This document shows positions 1-5,103 of a stretch of 5,724 bases of DNA, in pieces (within the stretch, counting starts at the first letter, position 1; each line of letters opens with the position of its first letter). This DNA is from an uncultured bacterium (GTDB lineage: Bacteria > Actinomycetota > Coriobacteriia > Coriobacteriales > Coriobacteriaceae). The translations under genes and the position numbers were made by a program. Below the pieces are notes generated by a model, which was given only the letters and a program-made list of their open reading frames with translations, was not told the origin of the DNA and did no database searches. The DNA is taken from assembly GCA_905214895.1 (NCBI GenBank), contig CAJMNP010000068.1, positions 1 through 5,724 on the forward strand. The letters are read 5' to 3'.

Positions 1-3
1 TCT

Positions 4-8
4 CTCCT
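4..8 (-). promoter_or_regulatory. Probable Shine-Dalgarno site of a further gene beyond the left edge
   Basis: Overlapping the plsY stop, the minus strand reads TAGGAGAGA, giving AGGAG only 3 bases before the window ends. An ATG just outside at normal spacing would continue the operon. gpsA (glycerol-3-phosphate dehydrogenase) often follows plsY, but its identity cannot be seen here. Confidence 0.5.
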
Positions 9-690
9 ACTTATCGTCGGGCTCGGTGACGCGCTTGGTAAACGAGAGCTTGGACTCCTTACCGGTCATGAGCTTTTTGATGTTCGCGCGATGGGCCCAC
101 ACCACGGTGATGCCGATCATCGCCATGCAGAACTTGAGGCCCAGGCTGCTGTACGGAAAGACCGCGCAGGCAGCGATAGGAAGACCGATGGCGGCGGTAA
201 GCGAGCCCACCGACACGTACTTGGTGATGGCGACGGCCACGATAAACATGCCCAGTAGCGACAGGCCAATGGGCCAGTACCAGGCAAGAATCACGCCCAA
301 GCCCACGGCGATACCCTTGCCGCCATGGAAGTTGAGATAGGGAGAAAAGATGTGTCCCCACACGGCAGCGAGGCAAATGAGGCCGAGCATCCAGTCGCCG
401 GGGGCTCCAGGCGCCATGATGTTCGGCGGAAAACCATAGCCCAGATCGGCGATGAGCGGACGGGCGATAAGGACGCAGATGGCGCCCTTAAGGCAGTCGA
501 GCAGCAGCGTGAGCGCGGCCACCTTGGGGCCGGCCACGCGCAGCGCGTTGGTGGTGCCGATATTGCCGGAGCCCGCCTTGCGAATGTCCGTGTGGTTGAA
601 CACGCGGCCCAGGATCAGGCCAAACGGAATCGCTCCGATAAAGAACGAGGCCACGGCGCAAATGGCGGTCAGCAGAATCGGATTATGCAT
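7..690 (-). CDS. plsY: Acyl-phosphate:glycerol-3-phosphate acyltransferase PlsY
   Basis: This integral membrane enzyme transfers an acyl chain from acyl-phosphate (made by PlsX, not in this window) to glycerol 3-phosphate, giving lysophosphatidic acid. The 227-residue protein is close to the family length. It is strongly hydrophobic, with likely membrane segments near residues 5-27, 56-80, 100-117, 130-156 and 158-200. The three active-site loops are recognisable: motif 1 GSGNIGTTNALR (40-51), motif 2 GHIFSPYLNFHGGKGIA (112-128) and motif 3 HRANIKKLMTGKE (200-212). Small departures from the usual consensus are GTTN for GATN and FHGGKG for FKGGKG. The ATG at 690 is chosen because it has a Shine-Dalgarno site 7 bases upstream and begins the first membrane segment. 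The 41 in-frame residues before it are non-hydrophobic and lie inside der. It overlaps der by 8 bases (ATGCATAA). Its product is the substrate expected for the plsC product upstream in the cluster. Confidence 0.97.
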   Translation of the reverse strand: MHNPILLTAICAVASFFIGAIPFGLILGRVFNHTDIRKAGSGNIGTTNALRVAGPKVAALTLLLDCLKGAICVLIARPLIADLGYGFPPNIMAPGAPGDWMLGLICLAAVWGHIFSPYLNFHGGKGIAVGLGVILAWYWPIGLSLLGMFIVAVAITKYVSVGSLTAAIGLPIAACAVFPYSSLGLKFCMAMIGITVVWAHRANIKKLMTGKESKLSFTKRVTEPDDK

Positions 691-2017
691 CCTTTTGCTC
701 CTTCTTCCTAAAGAAGAGTCGGATGGGCGTGCCGGCAAAGTCGAAGGTCGAGCGCATGCGGTTCTCGACATAGCGCTGGTAGGTGTCGTTGACCAGGTCA
801 CTGTGGTTGACAAAGAACGTGAACGTGGGCGGGTTGACGCCCGTCTGGGTCACGTAGTGCATGCGCAGACGGCGCTTGCCGTCCACCACAGTGTGGCCGA
901 ACTCGCGCAGGTCGGTGAGGAACGTGTTGAGGCGCGAGGTGCTGATCTTCTGCGAGCGCGTCTTTTCGGCTGCGTCGACCATTGCCCAGATCTTCTCCAC
1001 GCTGCGGCCGGTCAAGGCAGAGATGCGCAGGTACTGGGCCCAGGGAGCCATGACGCCCAGACGGCGGTCGACGGTCTCCATGCAGGCCTCGCGCTTGCGG
1101 TCGTCGTCGAGCAGGTCCCACTTGTTGAGCAGCACCACGATGGCGCAGCCGCGCTCGATGGCCAAGCCCATGACCTTCTGGTCCTGCTCGGTGACGCCCA
1201 CGGAGGCGTCGACGACGAGCAACGCCACGTCGGCGCGGTCGATGGCGCGCAGGCCACGGACCATGGAGTAGTACTCAATGTTCTCGTACACGGTGCTCTT
1301 TTTACGGATGCCCGCGGTATCGACCATGCGGTAGTGCTTGCCGTTGCGCTCGACGACCGTGTCGATGGCGTCGCGCGTCGTGCCGGCGATATTCGACACG
1401 ATGGAACGGTCGGCACCCAGGATGCGGTTGAACAGCGATGACTTGCCGGCATTGGGGCGGCCGATAATGGCGACGTTCAGCGCATCGGGGAACTCGTCGG
1501 CGACCTCGTCCTCCTCCTCGGGCAACAGGGCCACGATGTCGCCGAGCAGGTCGCCCGTGCCATGGCCATGCAGGGCCGAGAGCGGCGTGGGCTCGCCGAT
1601 GCCGAGCGAATAGAACTCCCAGATGTTGTCGTTCTCGCGATCGGGGTTATCGAGCTTGTTCACCAGTAGAAAGACCGGCTTGTCGCAGCGCTTGAGCATG
1701 CGGGCGACCGACTCGTCCTCCTCGGTGACGCCGGTGCGGCCGTCGACCACAAACAGGATGACGGCAGCTTCCTCGGCGGCGGCGAGGGCCTGGTCGCGGA
1801 TGGACGTGGCAAAGACGTCATCGCTCTTGAGCGGCTCGATGCCGCCCGTGTCGACGATGGTGAACTCGCGGCCGTTCCAATCGGCCGTGTGGTATGAGCG
1901 ATCGCGCGTGACGCCGCGGGACTCATGGACGATGGCGTCCGAGGTTTGGGCCAGGCGGTTAACGAGCGTGGACTTGCCCACGTTGGGGCGTCCGACGACG
2001 GCGACGATAGGTTTCAT
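683..2017 (-). CDS. der: Ribosome-associated GTPase Der (EngA)
   Basis: Der is an essential GTPase with two tandem G domains and a C-terminal KH-like domain, needed for late assembly of the 50S ribosomal subunit. The 444-residue length is typical. G domain 1 (about 2-165) has GRPNVGKS (9-16), GVTRDR (35-40), DTGG (56-59), NKLD (120-123) and SAL (147-149). An acidic linker, EEEDEVADEFPD (167-178), follows. G domain 2 (about 180-352) has GRPNAGKS (186-193), GTTRD (212-216), DTAG (233-236), NKWD (298-301) and SALTG (333-337). The KH-like domain (about 353-438) includes NPPTFTFFVN (395-404) and ends in a basic tail, RLFFRKKEQK. All nucleotide-binding motifs are intact in both domains. The ATG at 2017 begins the canonical MKPIVAVVGRPN and has a good Shine-Dalgarno site. 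The stop overlaps the plsY start by 8 bases, so the two are probably translationally coupled. Confidence 0.98.
   Translation of the reverse strand: MKPIVAVVGRPNVGKSTLVNRLAQTSDAIVHESRGVTRDRSYHTADWNGREFTIVDTGGIEPLKSDDVFATSIRDQALAAAEEAAVILFVVDGRTGVTEEDESVARMLKRCDKPVFLLVNKLDNPDRENDNIWEFYSLGIGEPTPLSALHGHGTGDLLGDIVALLPEEEDEVADEFPDALNVAIIGRPNAGKSSLFNRILGADRSIVSNIAGTTRDAIDTVVERNGKHYRMVDTAGIRKKSTVYENIEYYSMVRGLRAIDRADVALLVVDASVGVTEQDQKVMGLAIERGCAIVVLLNKWDLLDDDRKREACMETVDRRLGVMAPWAQYLRISALTGRSVEKIWAMVDAAEKTRSQKISTSRLNTFLTDLREFGHTVVDGKRRLRMHYVTQTGVNPPTFTFFVNHSDLVNDTYQRYVENRMRSTFDFAGTPIRLFFRKKEQKDA
698..704 (-). promoter_or_regulatory. Shine-Dalgarno site of plsY inside the der C-terminus
   Basis: The minus strand reads GAAGGAG, with 7 bases between GGAG and the ATG at 690. 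It lies in the Lys/Glu codons at the end of der and decides the plsY start. The frame is open up to 813, but the extra residues only mirror der coding sequence. Confidence 0.8.
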
Positions 2018-2022
2018 CTGCT

Positions 2023-2029
2023 CTCCTTT
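2023..2029 (-). promoter_or_regulatory. Shine-Dalgarno site of der, overlapping the DUF512 gene stop codon
   Basis: The minus strand reads AAAGGAG, with 5 bases between GGAG and the der ATG at 2017. Two of its A residues belong to the TAA stop of the upstream gene (2030-2028). It fixes the der start and rules out the longer in-frame extension that would run back into the preceding gene. Confidence 0.8.
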
Positions 2030-3470
2030 AATGGATAGGGTCAGCGGAATTAGTAGAGTCTGCGGGCACAATGCCAAGGATATGCTCCAGGGTATCGAGC
2101 AGCTCATGCGGCATGGTCGACACCACATGAACCTCAGCGCCGCGACTGGTAAGGCTTGCGAGTAAATCGTCACGATGATACTCGTCAAGCGTCATGCCGT
2201 CAGCGTTGAACATGAGCTTAGGCACAAAGAGCATAACCCCCGACAGGTCTTGGGGCAGCTGCTCCAGAATGTCACACGCGACGATGAGGCCGGTCACGTC
2301 CACGTTGCCGCCGAAGTAGCGGTTCTTGATGGCCGTAACAGTGCCGCCGAGACCATGCGGCGACTCCACAAAGCGCGCCACGGTGTCGCGCGCGCTGGCG
2401 CCGGAGAGGCACAGCAGGTGCTGGCTGCGGGCGGCGATGGCCTCGCGGACGCGGGCCAGTCGCTCGGCATCGGTAGCCAGCACGTCGTCGGTCTCGTCCA
2501 GATACGAGCGGATCATGCCAATGCCGTCGTAGTACTGCGGGTAGCCGTCGTAAAAGTCCGCCTCGGGTGGCTCGATGCCGGCATCCAAGTAGAACTCGTC
2601 GCTCATCTGGAAGGTGTGGCGGCCAAAGCGCTCGAAGGCACGGTCCTGGAACGGTCGGATCATGGCAATGGTCTCGCGCGCTAGCTCGGGTTTGTCGCTG
2701 TAGGACCAGCTAAAACGGTTCTGATGCTTGGTAAAGCCGAGCGGCACAATGCCCAGGCTTGTGATTTGCTCGTGCTCCTCGCAAAAGCGCAGGGTCTTTT
2801 CCAGCTCCTCGCCGTCGTTCATGCCGGGGCACAACACAATCTGCGCGTGAATCTCGATGCCGGCGGCCATGATGGCCTCGAGTACGTCCATTCCTCGCTG
2901 GGCGTTGCGGCCCATCATGCGGCGGCGGACATCGGGGCTCACGGCGTGGACCGAAACGTTCATCGGACTCATGTTGCGATCGATAACGTTTTGCACGTCC
3001 TCGTCGGAAAGGTTCGTGAGCGTGACAAAGTTGCCCTGCAAAAAGCTCAGGCGATAGTCGTCGTCGCGGATGTAGAGCGTGGAGCGACCGCCCTTGGGCA
3101 GCATGGTCATAAAGCAGAACACGCAGGCGTTGACGCAGGTACGCATGTCGTCAAAGATGGGGCCATCGAACTCAAGGCCCCAATCCTCGCCGGGAAAACG
3201 GTCGAGCTCCACGGGGGTGACGGTGCCGTCGCGTGGGTCGAAAACCTCCAATTCGACGGTGTCGTCGTCGGCTTCCCAAAGCCATACGATCATGTCGGTG
3301 AGCTGCTCGCCGTTGACCGTGAGCACGCGCATGCCCGGCTCGATACCCACATCCCATGCAGGCGATTCGGGACGCACGTTCTTAACGAGCGCGCCCTCAC
3401 CCGGCTCGGGGTCGCGGCTGCGCCCGTAATCGGCCACCTCGGCGGCGTATGCGGGTACGGTCTGGTCCAT
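2028..3470 (-). CDS. Radical SAM protein with N-terminal PDZ-like and C-terminal DUF512 domains, function unknown
   Basis: A 480-residue, apparently cytosolic protein of the DUF512 family, whose reaction I do not know. An N-terminal PDZ-like domain (about 24-85) contains VKNVRPESPAWDVGIEPGMR and VNGEQ. It is followed by CVNACVFCF, with the radical-SAM CX3CX2C cysteines at 112, 116 and 119, which should bind a [4Fe-4S] cluster and S-adenosylmethionine. Family blocks follow: LPKGGRSTLYIRDDDYRLSF (125-144), GNFVTLTNL (146-154), SVHAVSPDVR (173-182), and QIVLCPGMNDGEE (210-222). The DUF512 region (about 225-435) contains IVPLGFTKHQ (241-250), SDEFYLDAG (290-298), and FGGNVDVTGL (386-395). Further cysteines at 214, 230, 354 and 399 could be ligands or structural; this is not determinable here. 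It starts 2 bases after the ispH stop and ends 10 bases before der. DUF512 genes next to der are common in Firmicutes and related groups, which hints at a link to translation or ribosomes, but this is only inference. Confidence 0.92.
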   Translation of the reverse strand: MDQTVPAYAAEVADYGRSRDPEPGEGALVKNVRPESPAWDVGIEPGMRVLTVNGEQLTDMIVWLWEADDDTVELEVFDPRDGTVTPVELDRFPGEDWGLEFDGPIFDDMRTCVNACVFCFMTMLPKGGRSTLYIRDDDYRLSFLQGNFVTLTNLSDEDVQNVIDRNMSPMNVSVHAVSPDVRRRMMGRNAQRGMDVLEAIMAAGIEIHAQIVLCPGMNDGEELEKTLRFCEEHEQITSLGIVPLGFTKHQNRFSWSYSDKPELARETIAMIRPFQDRAFERFGRHTFQMSDEFYLDAGIEPPEADFYDGYPQYYDGIGMIRSYLDETDDVLATDAERLARVREAIAARSQHLLCLSGASARDTVARFVESPHGLGGTVTAIKNRYFGGNVDVTGLIVACDILEQLPQDLSGVMLFVPKLMFNADGMTLDEYHRDDLLASLTSRGAEVHVVSTMPHELLDTLEHILGIVPADSTNSADPIH

Positions 3471-3472
3471 GA

Positions 3473-4369
3473 TTAGCGGCAAAGCTCCTTGATGCGCGCA
3501 ACGGCGCGTTCGATGTGTACTTGCGGGGTGGAGGCTCCGGCGGTGATGCCGATGTGGCGCGCGTCGGCAAACCATGCGGCCTCGAGCTCGGAAGCTTCCT
3601 CGATGTGATGCGTGTGCTCACAGGCATCAGCGCAGATCTGTGCCAGGCGACGCGTGTTGCCCGAGTTCTTTCCGCCCACAACGACCATGCAATCACAGCG
3701 GTTGGCAAGCGACGCGGCTGCCTGCTGACGCTCGCTTGTGGCGGCGCAAATGGTGTTGATCACGCGCAGTTCCTGCACGCGCGGGGTGATGGAGGCCACG
3801 ACTTCGGCCAGGTTCTGCGCGGTCTGGGTGGTCTGCACAACCAGGCCCACCTTGCCCTTGAGCGTCAGCTCGTCGGCGTCGGCGGCACAGCTCACGACCT
3901 GTGCGTCATCACCAGCATGGCCAAGAATGCCCTCGACCTCGGGGTGACCCGGCTCTCCCACGACGATCACGCGGTAGCCCTCGCGCACCAGGCGCTCGGC
4001 CGCCACGTGGACTTTCTTTACGTAGGGGCAGGTGGCGTCGACCACATCGAGGCCGCGCTCGCGAGCGGCATCGATGACCTGCGGCACCACGCCGTGCGCG
4101 CGGATGATCACGGTGCCCGACGCGGCGTCGTCCAAGGTCTCGGCCAGACCGACGCCTGACTCGGCGAGCTCGCGCACCACGATGGGGTTATGGATGAGCG
4201 GGCCCAGCGTGTGGACCTGAGCGTTCTCCCCTGCCTGCGGCGCGGCGGCCAGCGCCATATCGAGCGCGCGCTGAACGCCGTAGCAGGTGCCGGCATGCGC
4301 GGCGATCTCGATGGTGGGGACGACCTCCTCAGCGGCGGCCGCAGCGGTATTCATGACGTTCTCGCTCAT
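3473..4369 (-). CDS. ispH: 4-hydroxy-3-methylbut-2-enyl diphosphate reductase (IspH/LytB)
   Basis: This cytosolic [4Fe-4S] enzyme carries out the last step of the MEP pathway, reducing HMBPP to IPP and DMAPP. With the ATG at 4369 it has 298 residues, a usual length. The three cluster cysteines are Cys29 (GTCYGV), Cys114 (DATCPYVKK) and Cys208 (NTICAATSERQ). Substrate-site residues are also present: His60 (GPLIHNPIV), His92 (RAHGV), His142 and Glu144 (GHPEVEG), the QTT at 179-181, Ser236 and Asn238 (KNSGNT), and Ser280 (GASTP). The core begins at about residue 19, after a low-complexity Ala/Glu leader. Only weak Shine-Dalgarno character (AGG, 8 bases upstream) supports the chosen start. A second in-frame ATG at 4354 would give 293 residues and is a real alternative. 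The start lies 2 bases after the plsC stop (TAGCCATG), which suggests translational coupling. All catalytic residues are intact, so it should be active. Confidence 0.96.
   Translation of the reverse strand: MSENVMNTAAAAAEEVVPTIEIAAHAGTCYGVQRALDMALAAAPQAGENAQVHTLGPLIHNPIVVRELAESGVGLAETLDDAASGTVIIRAHGVVPQVIDAARERGLDVVDATCPYVKKVHVAAERLVREGYRVIVVGEPGHPEVEGILGHAGDDAQVVSCAADADELTLKGKVGLVVQTTQTAQNLAEVVASITPRVQELRVINTICAATSERQQAAASLANRCDCMVVVGGKNSGNTRRLAQICADACEHTHHIEEASELEAAWFADARHIGITAGASTPQVHIERAVARIKELCR
3485..3490 (-). promoter_or_regulatory. Shine-Dalgarno-like AAGGAG at unusually long spacing from the DUF512 gene start
   Basis: AAGGAG lies in the Lys-Glu codons near the end of ispH. Its GGAG is 14 bases from the ATG at 3470, longer than the usual 5-9. 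An in-frame TTG lies only 2 bases downstream of GGAG, too close to be a likely start. Initiation at the ATG may depend partly on ribosomes that terminate at the ispH stop (TAATCATG). The site is visible in the sequence; its use is inferred. Confidence 0.5.
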
Positions 4370-4371
4370 GG

Positions 4372-5100
4372 CTAGAACCTGCCCGGGTGCTCGGCGCACA
4401 GGTCGTCGCGCATGGCGTATACGCGGCTCATAGCCTCGGACTCAAACCATGCCAGGCGCTCCTTGCGCTTGAGCTCGGCCGGAGCATCGGATAGCGAGAT
4501 GGCCTTGCCGGCACGGATCCAGCACTTCTTGGGGCGCATGAGCTTTTTGCCTTTGGGCGTGATGTCGGACCAACCACAGATGGCGAGCGGGTTGACGGGT
4601 GCCTTGCCCATCTGAGCGATGAGCGCAAAGCCGCCGTGGACCTCGGGCTTAATCTCGCGCGAGCGGATGCGCGTGCCCTCGGGGAAGATCAAGACGTCCT
4701 CGCCGCGCTGCAGTGCGTGCTGGGCGGCACGCAGACACTTCATGTCGGCGGTGCCACGCTCGACGGGAATGCCACCCACGCGGCTAAAGGCCCAGCGCAC
4801 GATCTTGCTCTTCGCAAACTCGGACTTAAAAATGGGGCGAATGCGGCGGCCGCCAAAGAACAACGCCGTCTCCACGGCCAGCAACTCGGCCATCGAGGTG
4901 TGGTTGCAGATGACCACGCTGCCGCGGCCTTCCTGGCGCTCAAACAGCAGGTCGGCGTCTTCGACCTTCCAGCGCCACATGAGTTTGGAGAAGGCCCAGA
5001 GGATTGCCATGACCACGACGACGGTGCCGCGGATGAGCGCCGGGAACTCGGCGTACGGGGCGTTGTAATAATCCTCGGGCGTCTGCTTAAACAGGCGCAT
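4372..5100 (-). CDS. plsC: 1-acyl-sn-glycerol-3-phosphate acyltransferase (PlsC/LPLAT family) with a variant HX4E motif
   Basis: The protein (242 aa, normal length for PlsC) probably acylates the sn-2 position of lysophosphatidic acid to give phosphatidic acid at the inner membrane face. One hydrophobic segment (about residues 22-42, LIRGTVVVVMAILWAFSKL) precedes the acyltransferase domain (about 58-200). Motif I is NHTSMAE (66-72): catalytic His67 is present, but the expected Asp is Glu72. Motif II is GGIPVERG (109-116), motif III is FPEGTR (139-144), and motif IV is VNPLAICG (169-176). The ATG at 5100 has an excellent Shine-Dalgarno site 6 bases upstream. The gene starts 3 bases after the cmk stop and ends 2 bases before ispH. 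The fold assignment is firm. Acyl-acceptor specificity is inferred; given the Glu substitution it could be a related lysophospholipid acyltransferase. plsY in the same cluster supports a role in phosphatidic acid synthesis. Confidence 0.9.
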   Translation of the reverse strand: MRLFKQTPEDYYNAPYAEFPALIRGTVVVVMAILWAFSKLMWRWKVEDADLLFERQEGRGSVVICNHTSMAELLAVETALFFGGRRIRPIFKSEFAKSKIVRWAFSRVGGIPVERGTADMKCLRAAQHALQRGEDVLIFPEGTRIRSREIKPEVHGGFALIAQMGKAPVNPLAICGWSDITPKGKKLMRPKKCWIRAGKAISLSDAPAELKRKERLAWFESEAMSRVYAMRDDLCAEHPGRF

Positions 5101-5103
5101 GGG

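Noticed and set aside
112..128. Possible riboswitch, tRNA, small RNA, CRISPR array, insertion sequence or other repeat anywhere in the window
   Set aside because: I looked across both strands (the coordinates here are only a placeholder). All sequence is accounted for by conserved coding regions with gaps of 10 bases or less, and no direct or inverted repeat series stood out.
691..813. In-frame N-terminal extension of plsY
   Set aside because: The added 41 residues are Ser/Arg/Thr-rich and non-hydrophobic, and lie entirely within der. The ATG at 690 has its own Shine-Dalgarno site and starts the first membrane helix.
452..1441. Plus-strand open frame of 329 codons opposite plsY and der
   Set aside because: It lies antisense to two genes with complete, conserved motifs. 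Its translation is Ala/Val/His/Asp-rich with no recognisable fold, and it runs across the der/plsY junction. Long antisense frames are expected in GC-rich coding DNA.
2018..2188. In-frame N-terminal extension of der
   Set aside because: Canonical Der starts at MKPIVAVVGRPN. The extension overlaps the DUF512 gene, and the good ribosome binding site is at 2023-2029.
2724..3476. Plus-strand open frame of 250 codons opposite the DUF512 gene
   Set aside because: It is fully antisense to a well-supported radical-SAM gene, has low-complexity composition and shows no family motif. It is best explained as a codon-bias shadow.
3515..4159. Plus-strand open frame of 214 codons opposite ispH
   Set aside because: It is antisense to ispH, whose catalytic residues are all intact. 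The translation shows no independent motif.
4335..4342. Palindrome GCGGCCGC near the ispH start as a possible regulatory hairpin
   Set aside because: It is simply produced by the run of Ala codons, has no loop or supporting repeat, and lies inside the coding region.
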